DNA of 64,000 nucleotides from assembly GCA_027623815.1 (NCBI GenBank), contig JAQBUV010000001.1, positions 79,833-143,832 of the forward strand, given 5' to 3'. A program made the position numbers and the translations under genes. The DNA is from Casp-Chloro-G3 sp002816715. GTDB lineage: Bacteria; Chloroflexota; Dehalococcoidia; Lucifugimonadales; UBA3495. The notes under the pieces are model-generated. The model was not told the origin of the DNA, searched no databases, and was given only the letters and a program-made list of their open reading frames with translations. Positions 26,299 to 35,492 of this stretch are shown one piece after another (positions within the stretch are counted from its first letter, which is position 1; the number at the start of each line of letters is the position of its first letter).

Positions 26299-27664
26299 TT
26301 TGACTCCGCAGAGCATTTTGATCAAAGGACCCCGCATAATCGACGCCAGCCAGGGGCTGGATGTTGTCGGCGACCTGTTGGTTAAAGACGGCAAGATACT
26401 GTCCGTGGGTAACCTAATTGCCCCGGCGGACATCCCGGAAAACTGCCGGGTCATTTCCGGCGACGGTCTGGTGGCTTGCGCCGGATTCATCGACCTGCAC
26501 TGTCATCTGCGCGAACCGGGTTTCGAGTACAAGGAGACCATCGCCACCGGTACTCAGGCGGCGGCGCGGGGTGGATTCACTTCGCTCTGCTGCATGCCCA
26601 ACACCGACCCGGCCATCGACAACGCCGCTGTGGTGGAATTCATCAAACGTCGCGCCGCAGACCAGGGAGTGGTTAGAGTCTTCCCCATCGGCTGCGTCAC
26701 CAAGGAGCGCAAAGGCAAAACATTGGCCGAGATGGAAGAATTGGCCTCCGCCGGAGTGGTGGCCTTTAGCGACGACGGCGACCCGGTATACGATGACAAC
26801 CTGATGCGGCTGGCTCTGGCCTACAGTCAGGACCTGGGACTGCCCATCATCAACCACTGCCAGGAGCATTCCCTGTCTCGTGGCGGCGTGATGGCCGAAG
26901 GCTGGGTTGCCACCCTGCTGGGGCTACCCGGCATTCCCGCCGCCGCCGAGGAGGCAATGATCGCCCGGGACATCGCGCTAGCTGAGCTAACCGGTGGTCG
27001 GCTGCATGTGGCTCACCTGAGCACCAGCGGCTCGGTTGCCCTGGTGCGGCAGGCCAAGGAGCGGGGCATCCCGGTGACCGCCGAGGTTTGCCCCCATCAC
27101 CTGACCATCACCGACCAGTGGGCCTTGGGCGGCAAGGACTCGAAAAATGACGTCGCTGGGCCGCTCAGCTTTGATACGTCCACCAAAGTATACCCGCCCC
27201 TGCGGTCCCAGCACGACGTTGAAGCTCTGGTGGACGCCCTGGCCGAGGGCGTGATCGACTGTGTAGCCACCGACCACGCTCCCCACGACCTGGCCAGTAA
27301 GCAGGTTACCTATCAGGATGCGTCCTTCGGAATCAGCGTTCTGGAAACCGCCCTGGGGTCTTTGATGCAGTTGGTGCATCAAGACCGAATCAGCCTCAGC
27401 ACTTTGATTGAACGCTTGACGGTCGGCCCGGCCAGAATCTTGGGGCCTAACTTCGCTGAATTGCCTACCCTAAAGGAAGGCACCCCCGCCGACGTGGTTC
27501 TCTTCGACCCCAACCGGGAATGGCGCGTAGACCCCCGGGAGTTCGCCTCCAAAGGCAAGAACACTCCGTTGGAAGGGACAACTCTCAAGGGGCGCGTGGT
27601 TGCTACTATGGTTGCCGGAGAGATCGTTTTTCAAGAATCAGCTTTGACCGAGCAGGTGAGTTAA
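26288..27664 (+). CDS. pyrC: Dihydroorotase PyrC (class I)
   Basis: Cyclises carbamoyl aspartate to dihydroorotate. An amidohydrolase of 458 residues with the metal-binding CAGFIDLHCHLREPG, KETIATGTQAAARGGFT, PHHLTITD, and the catalytic-Asp motif CVATDHAPHD. The start is TTG 26288, inside the end of pyrB. The next gene, carA, starts at 27666, directly after the stop. The enzyme often pairs with PyrB in bacteria that lack PyrI, in keeping with the overlap seen here. Confidence 0.95.
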   Translation: MSNNLTPQSILIKGPRIIDASQGLDVVGDLLVKDGKILSVGNLIAPADIPENCRVISGDGLVACAGFIDLHCHLREPGFEYKETIATGTQAAARGGFTSLCCMPNTDPAIDNAAVVEFIKRRAADQGVVRVFPIGCVTKERKGKTLAEMEELASAGVVAFSDDGDPVYDDNLMRLALAYSQDLGLPIINHCQEHSLSRGGVMAEGWVATLLGLPGIPAAAEEAMIARDIALAELTGGRLHVAHLSTSGSVALVRQAKERGIPVTAEVCPHHLTITDQWALGGKDSKNDVAGPLSFDTSTKVYPPLRSQHDVEALVDALAEGVIDCVATDHAPHDLASKQVTYQDASFGISVLETALGSLMQLVHQDRISLSTLIERLTVGPARILGPNFAELPTLKEGTPADVVLFDPNREWRVDPREFASKGKNTPLEGTTLKGRVVATMVAGEIVFQESALTEQVS

Positions 27665-27665
27665 C

Positions 27666-28775
27666 TTGGCAGACCTGGCATATTTGGTACTGGAAGACGG
27701 CTCAGTGCATCAAGGTGAGACATTTGGCGCCGACACCGCCGGACATGGTGAGGTGATCTTCAACACCAGCATGACCGGATACCAGGAGGTGCTGACCGAC
27801 CCTTCCTATGCCGGTCAGTTGGTCACTCTGACCTATCCAATGGTGGGCAACTACGGAATTAATCGAGAAGATATTGAGTCTCGCCGAATCCAAGTGCGCG
27901 GCCTGATCGTGCGGGAGCACTGTGATCAGCCGAGCCACGGCAACAGCGAACTGACCCTGCACGAATACCTGAAGTCGCAGGGGATACCCGGCATTGCCGG
28001 CGTGGATACCCGGGCCATCACCCGTCGTCTGCGCGATCAGGGCGTGATGATGGGACTGATTACCACCGAGTCGCCAGAGTCGGCAAAGGCCAAATTAGCC
28101 CAGGCCCCCCGTTATGATGACCTGGACCTGGTCAGCACCGTGACCACCGATAAAAGATACACCTGGGACAGTGATGCTTCAGTTGCTGAGACGCCCAAGT
28201 ACCGCATCCTGGTCACCGACAGCGGCCTCAAATACAACATTCTGAGACTCTTGAAACAGCGGGGATGCGAAGTAATCGCTGTACCGGCCACCACTTCCGC
28301 CGAAGAGATACTCTCGCTACAGCCGGCAGGCGTCCTGATGTCCCCCGGCCCTGGCGACCCGCAGCTTCTGGACTACGTTACCGACAACGTGAAGCAACTG
28401 CTGGGTCGGGTGCCCATGATGGGTATCTGTCTGGGTCACCAGCTGATCGCCCGTGCGATGGGGGCCAAGACCTACAAGTTGAAATTCGGCCACCGGGGGG
28501 CCAACCATCCGGTGAAAGACTTAATCACAGGCAGAGTTTACATAACTGCACAAAACCACGGTTACGCCGTGGACGCTGATTCGCTACCCGCCGGACTGGA
28601 AGTCTCCCTGCTAAATTTGAACGACAACACTGTTGAGGGACTGACCCATCGGGACATCCCTCTCTTGACCATTCAATACCATTCGGAAGCTTCACCCGGC
28701 CCCAGAGACAACGAATATGTTTTCGACAACTTTCTGGAGATGATTGGCAAATTCCAAGCTGGACGAGGGGGCTAG
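27666..28775 (+). CDS. carA: Carbamoyl-phosphate synthase small subunit CarA
   Basis: The glutamine-hydrolysing subunit of carbamoyl-phosphate synthetase, 369 residues. The N-terminal domain starts YLVLEDGSVHQGETFG. The class I amidotransferase domain has the nucleophile in GICLGHQLIARA and the His/Glu pair in QYHSEASPGP. The start is probably TTG 27666, with AGGTGAG upstream. Ammonia is channelled to CarB, whose gene is separated from carA by a small unknown gene, an unusual break in the carAB pair. Confidence 0.96.
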   Translation: MADLAYLVLEDGSVHQGETFGADTAGHGEVIFNTSMTGYQEVLTDPSYAGQLVTLTYPMVGNYGINREDIESRRIQVRGLIVREHCDQPSHGNSELTLHEYLKSQGIPGIAGVDTRAITRRLRDQGVMMGLITTESPESAKAKLAQAPRYDDLDLVSTVTTDKRYTWDSDASVAETPKYRILVTDSGLKYNILRLLKQRGCEVIAVPATTSAEEILSLQPAGVLMSPGPGDPQLLDYVTDNVKQLLGRVPMMGICLGHQLIARAMGAKTYKLKFGHRGANHPVKDLITGRVYITAQNHGYAVDADSLPAGLEVSLLNLNDNTVEGLTHRDIPLLTIQYHSEASPGPRDNEYVFDNFLEMIGKFQAGRGG

Positions 28776-28898
28776 ACGGCAAAGTATTCGCAAACCAGCC
28801 GTATCGACCATCTTATAATAGTTGAATCGGGACACCCATATACTCTAGTGTTGTTTTATATGCCGATTTATTCTCGGCTGCATTATTAGGAGGTTTGT

Positions 28899-29318
28899 AT
28901 GTCATCTTTTAGCAGGGTTCTACTGGAGGAAGGGGTCGAGATGGAGATTCCGGCGAGCTTGTCGGATGCCCTGGGGCTGTTGGACGAGGTGGTTCCGACC
29001 TTTACCTGTCAGCATTACGGCTACCAGGTAGGCTCGGTGAATCGGGCCAAGCTGGGCAGCAGTTGGGGGCTCTGGGTTAAACTGGTGGACCGACAAACCA
29101 ACGAGGTATTCCAGGAACCGGTGGGCTGCGTTGAACTGGAAAAAATTGACGACAACAAGGTTAATTTTCGGGTGCCAGCGAGGGCCGAGCAGGACTTTCC
29201 CGGGATGAGCAAGTTCGACGGGGAGGGCCACCTTTACGGCTCATTTATCTACCAGATGCTTAATCTGCTGCATGAGAGAAAGCTGATCCAGCTTCCCGGC
29301 GTGCTTCCCACATTCTGA
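28899..29318 (+). CDS. Uncharacterised 139-residue protein between carA and carB
   Basis: A soluble protein with a strong ribosome site (AGGAGG at 28889-28894). I recognise no family. It is rich in aromatic residues in the middle (CQHYGYQVGS, SSWGLWVKLVD) and has the C-terminal helix GSFIYQMLNLLHERKLIQLPG. The 123-bp gap before it holds a TATAAT at 28814-28819 but no good -35, so it may have its own promoter or read through from carA. Its position inside the pyr operon suggests co-expression with carbamoyl-phosphate synthesis; no function is proposed. Confidence 0.75.
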   Translation: MSSFSRVLLEEGVEMEIPASLSDALGLLDEVVPTFTCQHYGYQVGSVNRAKLGSSWGLWVKLVDRQTNEVFQEPVGCVELEKIDDNKVNFRVPARAEQDFPGMSKFDGEGHLYGSFIYQMLNLLHERKLIQLPGVLPTF

Positions 29319-29369
29319 AGAGGCGATTGGCCTGGGTGATGGCGTTTTCACCAGAGGAGTCTTAAAAAC

Positions 29370-32300
29370 GTGATAGATGGGAGAAAGAAGCCAGAAAAGG
29401 TTCTGGTGATTGGTTCTGGCCCCATCGTTATTGGACAAGCTGCCGAGTTTGATTACGCCGGTACCCAGGCCTGCAAAGCCCTCCGCGAAGAGGGGGTTTT
29501 CACCATTCTGGTCAACTCCAACCCGGCCACCATCATGACCGACCAGGATGTCGCCGACCGCGTTTATATTGAACCGCTGACCGTGGAGGTGCTGGAACGC
29601 ATAATCCAGCGGGAGCGGCCCGACGGCATCTTGCCGACTCTGGGCGGTCAGACCGGGCTGAACCTGGCGGTGGCCCTGGCCGACGCTGGAATCCTGGACA
29701 AGTATCAGGTGCGTTTGTTGGGCACGCCATTAGAGACCATCCGCAAGGCGGAAGACCGGGACTTTTTCCGCAAGTTCCTCCACGAAATCGGCGAGCCGGA
29801 GCCACCCAACGCCTCAGTGTGTACCGTGGAAGAAGCGCGCAGTTTTGGCCTAGAGATGGGCCTGCCTCTGGTGGTACGCCCGGCCTACACCCTGGGCGGC
29901 ACCGGCGGTGGTATCGCTAATACCTGGGACGAGTTCGAGACCATTGTCCAGTCGGGTCTGGCGATGAGCCCGATTTCCCAGGTGCTGCTGGAACGCTCGC
30001 TGGTGGGCTGGAAGGAAATCGAGTACGAAGTGATGCGGGACGGCGCGGACAACTGCATCACCATCTGCAACATGGAGAACCTGGACCCGATGGGCGCTCA
30101 CACCGGCGACAGCATAGTGGTAGCGCCCAGCCAGACCCTGACCGACAAAGAGTATCAGATGCTGCGCACCGCCAGCCTTAAAATCATCCGGGGGCTGGGC
30201 ATCGAAGGCGGCTGCAACGTCCAGTTGGCGCTGCGCCCTCATCCTAAGGTTGAGGAAGTCCTCGCCTTTGACTGGGTGCCAGACTCGCCGTACTACGTGA
30301 TTGAGGTCAACCCTCGGGTCAGCCGCAGCTCCGCCCTGGCCAGCAAGGCAACCGGCTATCCCATCGCTAGGGTTTCGGCCAAGATCGCCGTGGGTAAAAG
30401 ATTAGACGAAATCACCAACGCCGTTACCGGCAAGACCGGCGCGGCATTTGAACCCGCCCTGGACTACTGTGTGGTGAAAATACCCCGCTGGCCCTTCGAC
30501 AAGTTCGCCCACGGCGACCGGCACATCACCACTCAGATGAAGTCCACCGGCGAGGTCATGGCAATTGGGCGGTCTTTCGAGGCGGCCCTGCAAAAAGCCA
30601 CCCGCTCTCTGGAACTGGGCAATCGCAGCCTGATGTGGGAAGACCCAAGTTGGCGCGGTGCAGAAGACGGCGAGATTGACCTGGAAAAGCTGCCTCTGTA
30701 TCCCAACGACTTGCGCCTATGGGCTTTGACCACGGCCTTACGGCGCAACGTGGACCAAGCGACTCTGATCCGAAAAAGCTTCATCGATCCCTGGTTCCTC
30801 AGCGCACTGGAGCGCATAGTTAACATGGAGCACCAACTCCTGTCCGAAAACCTGACGCCGGAGCTATTGCTAAAGGCCAAACGGCTGGGATTTGCCGACG
30901 AGCAGGTGGGTACCCTGGCCGATATGCTGCCGGAGCAGGTCAGGAACTTGCGGTTGAGCTGGGGTTTGCGCCCGGTATACAAAATGGTCGACACCTGCGC
31001 CGCTGAATTTGAGGCAATCACCCCCTACTACTACAGTTCCTACGACCAGGAAAACGAGGCGTTACCCCTGCCGGGCAAGAAGGCGGTGGTCATCGGCAGC
31101 GGGCCGATCCGTATTGGACAGGGCATCGAGTTCGATTATTGCAGTGTCCACGCCGCCTGGGCTTTGTCGGAAGCCGGGGTCAAGAGCATCATGATCAACT
31201 CCAACCCGGAAACGGTGTCAACCGACTTCGACACCAGCGACCGCCTTTACTTTGAGCCGCTGGACGAAGAAGCGGTAAGAGACATCATTGATAACGAAAC
31301 GGTTGATGATAACCCGCCGCCCGCTGTGGTGCAGTTCGGCGGTCAAACCGCCATTGACCTTTCTCAAATATTGGCCAGGAACGGCCTTCCCATACTGGGT
31401 TCCAGCGCCGAGGTGATCGACACTGCTTCCGACCGGCACAAATTTGACGAGTTCCTGTCCCGTTTGGGTATCCCCCAACCGCCGGGAGCGACAGTTACAT
31501 CGGTATCTGAGGCTTTACAAATTGCCCAGAACATTGGCTATCCGGTGGTGGTGCGCCCCAGCTACGTGTTGGGCGGGCGGGCCATGGAGATCGTCCAAAA
31601 CGCCACTGAGCTAATCCGGTATCTGACCGTGGCCACGCAAGTGTCGCCCGACCGGCGGGTGCTGGTTGACCACTACATGGAAGGCAAGGAGTGCGAGGTC
31701 GATGCCATCTGCGACGGCGAGCAGGTGCTGATTCCCGGGATCATGGAACACATTGAACGCGCCGGCGTGCACAGCGGCGACTCTATGGCCATCTACCCGG
31801 GTCTTAACCTGTCTGATGCAGAAGTAAACACGCTGGTTGACTACACCACCCGCATCGGGCTGGCCATGGGCGTCCGAGGCTTGATGAACATCCAGTTCGT
31901 AATTCAGGGTGGCAGCGCCTACCGTAGTCCGCACTTAAAAGTGGAGGATTCTGAGGCCACTTCGGTATACGTTTTGGAGGTGAACCCCCGGGGCAGCCGA
32001 ACCATCCCATTCATTTCCAAGGTCACGGGCGTGCCGGTAGCCAAACTGGCCACCAGCGTCATGCTGGGCCGCACCCTGGCGGATATGGGCTACCCGGGCG
32101 GACTGTGGCCCAAGCAGAAACTGGTGGCCATCAAGGCCCCGGTGTTCTCAATGGCCAAGCTGGTGGGCGTTGACTGGTACCTGGGACCAGAGATGAAATC
32201 TACCGGGGAAGTAATGGGTATCGACCGAGACTTTCCCGCCGCCCTGTCCAAGGCTTTGCTGGCAGCCAATTTAAACATCAGTATAGGTATGGGCGTTCTG

Positions 32301-32699
32301 TTGAGCATTGCCGACCGCAACAAAGCGGAGTCGCTGCCGCTGATTCGAGAGCTGCTACGCGCCGACTGTCGCCTCTACGCCACCGAAGGCACCGCCGCTA
32401 TGATTGACGCTCTGGGTTTGCCGGTAACTATGATCACCAAAAAGCTCAGCGAAGGCCACCCCAACGTGGTTGACGTGATCGAGAACGGCAGCGTAGGTGC
32501 GGTAATTAACACCGTATCCGAGTCCACATCGGTGCTGCGCGACGGGTTTGACATTCGCCGGGCCGCAGTGGAGCGACGCATTCCTTGCTTCACTTCTCTG
32601 GACACTGCCAGGGCCGCCGTGGAGAGCCTGCTAATGTCGCAAGGCAATTACAACATCCAGCCAATGATCGAGTATCTCAATGGTGCAAGGGTTAAATGA
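29370..32699 (+). CDS. carB: Carbamoyl-phosphate synthase large subunit CarB
   Basis: Makes carbamoyl phosphate from bicarbonate, ammonia and two ATP for pyrimidines and arginine. 1109 residues with the internal duplication: VLVIGSGPIVIGQAAEFDYAG near the N-terminus and VVIGSGPIRIGQGIEFDYCS in the second half. Two ATP-grasp domains are followed by a C-terminal MGS-like allosteric domain (LYATEGTAAMIDALG). The start is GTG 29370 with GAGGAG upstream. It is the last recognised pyr gene of this operon. Confidence 0.97.
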   Translation: MIDGRKKPEKVLVIGSGPIVIGQAAEFDYAGTQACKALREEGVFTILVNSNPATIMTDQDVADRVYIEPLTVEVLERIIQRERPDGILPTLGGQTGLNLAVALADAGILDKYQVRLLGTPLETIRKAEDRDFFRKFLHEIGEPEPPNASVCTVEEARSFGLEMGLPLVVRPAYTLGGTGGGIANTWDEFETIVQSGLAMSPISQVLLERSLVGWKEIEYEVMRDGADNCITICNMENLDPMGAHTGDSIVVAPSQTLTDKEYQMLRTASLKIIRGLGIEGGCNVQLALRPHPKVEEVLAFDWVPDSPYYVIEVNPRVSRSSALASKATGYPIARVSAKIAVGKRLDEITNAVTGKTGAAFEPALDYCVVKIPRWPFDKFAHGDRHITTQMKSTGEVMAIGRSFEAALQKATRSLELGNRSLMWEDPSWRGAEDGEIDLEKLPLYPNDLRLWALTTALRRNVDQATLIRKSFIDPWFLSALERIVNMEHQLLSENLTPELLLKAKRLGFADEQVGTLADMLPEQVRNLRLSWGLRPVYKMVDTCAAEFEAITPYYYSSYDQENEALPLPGKKAVVIGSGPIRIGQGIEFDYCSVHAAWALSEAGVKSIMINSNPETVSTDFDTSDRLYFEPLDEEAVRDIIDNETVDDNPPPAVVQFGGQTAIDLSQILARNGLPILGSSAEVIDTASDRHKFDEFLSRLGIPQPPGATVTSVSEALQIAQNIGYPVVVRPSYVLGGRAMEIVQNATELIRYLTVATQVSPDRRVLVDHYMEGKECEVDAICDGEQVLIPGIMEHIERAGVHSGDSMAIYPGLNLSDAEVNTLVDYTTRIGLAMGVRGLMNIQFVIQGGSAYRSPHLKVEDSEATSVYVLEVNPRGSRTIPFISKVTGVPVAKLATSVMLGRTLADMGYPGGLWPKQKLVAIKAPVFSMAKLVGVDWYLGPEMKSTGEVMGIDRDFPAALSKALLAANLNISIGMGVLLSIADRNKAESLPLIRELLRADCRLYATEGTAAMIDALGLPVTMITKKLSEGHPNVVDVIENGSVGAVINTVSESTSVLRDGFDIRRAAVERRIPCFTSLDTARAAVESLLMSQGNYNIQPMIEYLNGARVK

Positions 32700-32739
32700 C
32701 TAGATCAAACCTCTGCCAATTGAAGCAAGCTGTCCTTTA

Positions 32740-33480
32740 ATGCAATGCCAACAATGTCACATAGGACTGTTACCCGGAGCGCGCTACTGCCACGCCTGCG
32801 GTTCTCAAATACAGCCACAATGCCCGACTTGTCAGACTGTTAACCCGGCGGGCAGCAGCTTCTGTTTTAGCTGTGGCAACGGCTTAACTTCTGAACCTTC
32901 AGCGTTCACAGCACCACATTCAGCTGGTGCTGGGCAAAACGGACCGGTTTGCCCCAGATGCCATGAGCGCAACGAACCTGCGTCAACTTATTGCTACTCC
33001 TGCGGACTGCCCCTAGACGATACCACTCACCGGCAAGGAGTCGTTAATTCGCTACCGGCCTTCGCCATGGGCCGACCGGGTGGTTTCTGGATACGCTTAC
33101 TGGCTTATTTCATTGACGCCGTTCTCTTAACAGTATTGTTCGTCGTAGTGTGGCCCATTGTCTCCGGAGAATCTCTCACGGACTATTTTGCCTCCGGCGA
33201 AGAACTGACCTGGGGCGACCTGTTTAGCCTGGCCCTGAACCTGGTGTACTACACCGGAGCCGTCGCGAATTGGGCAACCACGATCGGGAAAAGACCTTTT
33301 GGGTTGTACGTGGTCAGAACCGATGGCTCCAAAGTGGGAGTTGGTCGCGCATTGGCCAGGTATTTAGCCTATGTACCGTCAGCCATTATTTTGGGAGGCG
33401 GCTTTATTATGATCGCCTTCAGGCAGGATAAACGTGGACTGCATGATCTGATCTGCGACACGGTAGTCATCCGGCGGTAA
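32740..33480 (+). CDS. RDD family membrane protein with N-terminal zinc ribbons
   Basis: A 246-residue protein. Six CxxC knuckles (CQQC, CHAC, CPTC, CFSC, CPRC, CYSC; residues 3-90) form about three zinc ribbons. An RDD membrane domain follows (GGFWIRLLAYFIDAVLLTVLF ... IGKRPFGLYVVRTDG). The zinc part should be cytoplasmic. RDD proteins are often transport- or stress-related but without a common activity. It is 10 bp upstream of a PrsW gene that also carries zinc ribbons, so the pair is probably functional. Confidence 0.88.
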   Translation: MQCQQCHIGLLPGARYCHACGSQIQPQCPTCQTVNPAGSSFCFSCGNGLTSEPSAFTAPHSAGAGQNGPVCPRCHERNEPASTYCYSCGLPLDDTTHRQGVVNSLPAFAMGRPGGFWIRLLAYFIDAVLLTVLFVVVWPIVSGESLTDYFASGEELTWGDLFSLALNLVYYTGAVANWATTIGKRPFGLYVVRTDGSKVGVGRALARYLAYVPSAIILGGGFIMIAFRQDKRGLHDLICDTVVIRR

Positions 33481-33490
33481 GGCCACCATC

Positions 33491-34348
33491 TTGGGCATTC
33501 AAACTCTGCTGCTGGCTTCGTTTTCTCCCGGGTTTTTCTGGCTGTGGTTCTTCCTTCGACAGAATAAATTGCGGCCAGCACCCAAGCGGCTAATTGCGCT
33601 AACCTTCTTGCTGGGTTGCGTGTCCACCATACCGGCGGCAATCCTGGAAGGCATATTCAACCTTGGCGGTCTACTAGAAGCCGAAACCGACCTGGCCACC
33701 GTGGCAACCGGCATGCTTCTTGTGGTCGGCCCGGTCGAGGAGTTGTGCAAATTCAGCGCAGTGCGGTTCGCTGCTTATAGGTCTCAATACTTTGACGAGC
33801 CGATGGACGGCTTGGTCTATGGCGCGGCGGCCAGCCTGGGTTTCGCTTCTTTGGAAAACTTCTTCTACGTCCTGAGCTACGGGCCAGAGGTAATGTTGCT
33901 GCGCGCCCCTCTGAGCACCGTCGCCCACCTGGTGTTTGGCAGCATCTGGGGATACGCCTTGGGCCAGCATCATAGTTCAAATTTCGGTAAGCTATGGCTG
34001 GTAATTGGTGGCCTGGCATTAGCGGCAGTGGCCCATGCCCTGTTCAATGTGACCGTGGTTTTCTATCCCTGGGCGGCGGTTTTACTGGTCTTGGCCGGAG
34101 GCATCTGGTCTTTCAAACGGTTTCGGTGGGGCCAACGGGTGTCGCCTTTCCGGCTCAGGCGAAATTATCCCTTCACCCACTGTCGGTCCTGCGACGCCCT
34201 GGTCAGAGTGCTGGACCGGCACTGTACTTCCTGCGGTGCGTCAGCATCCCCGATAGGCCGCGAGCTAATCTGCGGGCGCTGTCAAAATCGCAATCGTGCC
34301 GACGCCACCTATTGCACCGGATGCGGCGACCACCTATTGATGCGGTGA
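33491..34348 (+). CDS. PrsW-family intramembrane metalloprotease with C-terminal zinc ribbons
   Basis: 285 residues, with several hydrophobic helices. PrsW signatures are visible: GPVEELCKF (EExxK), DGLVYGAAASLGFASLENFFY, the His of AHLVFGSIWG, and VAHALFN. Two zinc ribbons follow at the C-terminus (CRSC, CTSC, CGRC, CTGC; about residues 227-282). PrsW enzymes cleave membrane anti-sigma factors or bacteriocin-type substrates; none is adjacent. The start is TTG 33491. The shared zinc ribbons link it to the preceding RDD protein. Confidence 0.9.
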   Translation: MGIQTLLLASFSPGFFWLWFFLRQNKLRPAPKRLIALTFLLGCVSTIPAAILEGIFNLGGLLEAETDLATVATGMLLVVGPVEELCKFSAVRFAAYRSQYFDEPMDGLVYGAAASLGFASLENFFYVLSYGPEVMLLRAPLSTVAHLVFGSIWGYALGQHHSSNFGKLWLVIGGLALAAVAHALFNVTVVFYPWAAVLLVLAGGIWSFKRFRWGQRVSPFRLRRNYPFTHCRSCDALVRVLDRHCTSCGASASPIGRELICGRCQNRNRADATYCTGCGDHLLMR

Positions 34349-34357
34349 AACTCACCG

Positions 34358-35311
34358 TTACCAATCCATCTCGGTGCCCAACCCCTTGGCCAGGGCACGG
34401 TCATAAGCCAGCTTGGCGGCGGCTACATCCGCCACGCCGGTACCCATCATCTTCGCGTAGACTATATCAGCGCGGCTAATCCTGCCCTTAATGTTTCCTG
34501 CCACTACATGCCGCAATTCCAGGAGTTGACTCCACTGCAAGATGCCCCGGTCGGCGGCGCTGGCCATATCGCCTGACTCCACTTGGGCCTGGTCCGACGA
34601 GTCCACGATGATCTGGCTGGCGCGAGTCAAGACAGCATCATCCACCTCCCGGGCCCGCCAGGTAGTCGGCCCGGCGGCCACCACGGTAGTGCCGGACGAC
34701 AACCAATCACCTTGCAACACGGGGTCCATAGTTGCGGCGATGCAGATTACAATGTCGCTGTCCCGCGCAGCCTCTTCATTGCTGGAAACTGACACAACGT
34801 CCAAACTTAGCGAGTCAGCCATCTTCTTGGCAAAAGCGTCCCGACGCTCGGCGGTGCGGCTATAGGCTTTGATACGACTGACTTCCCGTACTTTACATAA
34901 AGCCTCCAGCTGGGGTGATGCCTGGTAGCCCGTGCCAATGATTCCCACGGTGGCGGCATCAGGATTAGAAAGATACTTGACCGCGATCCCGGTGGTTGCG
35001 CCGGTGCGTAACTGGCCTAAACGGTTGGCCTGGGTGTAGCAGATCAGTTTGCCGGTATCGGCGTCGTACAGGCTAACCTGGAACGAGTATTGCCCCTTGA
35101 CCACGGTGTAGGTCTTGACGCCGAAGACGCCTTCGTAGAACAGCCCGCCGCCCATCACGGCGAGCAATCCACCACTGCCAATTATCTTGCGGCGAGGCAG
35201 GTTACACGCCTCTCCCTGCCCGAAATGACGCTGCATCGACTCGATGGCCTCCAGCATTTCGTCAATTGATACGCACTGATTGACCTCTTCGTCCCGTAGA
35301 AACAGCGCCAT
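34358..35311 (-). CDS. Ornithine cyclodeaminase / mu-crystallin family protein
   Basis: 317 residues from ATG 35311 (MALFLRDEEVNQCVS), chosen because GAGGAG lies 9 bp upstream; the 48 codons before it lack homology. The NAD(P)-binding motif is VGIIGTGYQASPQLEALC, and RRKIIGSGGLLAVMGGG and QLRTGATTGIAVKYL are typical of the family. Activity could be ornithine cyclodeaminase, alanine dehydrogenase or a ketimine reductase; the residues seen do not decide. It converges on the PrsW gene, leaving 9 bp between stops. Confidence 0.9.
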   Translation of the reverse strand: MALFLRDEEVNQCVSIDEMLEAIESMQRHFGQGEACNLPRRKIIGSGGLLAVMGGGLFYEGVFGVKTYTVVKGQYSFQVSLYDADTGKLICYTQANRLGQLRTGATTGIAVKYLSNPDAATVGIIGTGYQASPQLEALCKVREVSRIKAYSRTAERRDAFAKKMADSLSLDVVSVSSNEEAARDSDIVICIAATMDPVLQGDWLSSGTTVVAAGPTTWRAREVDDAVLTRASQIIVDSSDQAQVESGDMASAADRGILQWSQLLELRHVVAGNIKGRISRADIVYAKMMGTGVADVAAAKLAYDRALAKGLGTEMDW

Positions 35312-35437
35312 GATTCTGTGCTCCTCATTCCTTCCCAGTTGATTACCAAAATCGCCCTTGAGCCAAAACATAGCTAGTTTAACTTGACCTAACTTACGTG
35401 GCAACGGTTTTGGGATTGCCGACTCTTTTAGCTGACA

Positions 35438-35466
35438 TATAAAAAGGACGGCCATTGACCGTCCTT
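35438..35466 (-). terminator. Intrinsic terminator downstream of the MFS gene
   Basis: On the minus strand AAGGACGG and CCGTCCTT (35466-35459 and 35451-35444) form an 8-bp stem with a 7-nt loop, followed by TTTTTATA. It starts 27 bp after the stop of the MFS transporter at 35493. Confidence 0.85.
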
Positions 35467-35492
35467 CAAAATTCGTAAGTCAGTAGAGTTGT

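Noticed and set aside
28814..28819. TATAAT upstream of the gene between carA and carB
   Set aside because: There is no acceptable -35 at a proper distance, so it is not listed as a promoter on its own.
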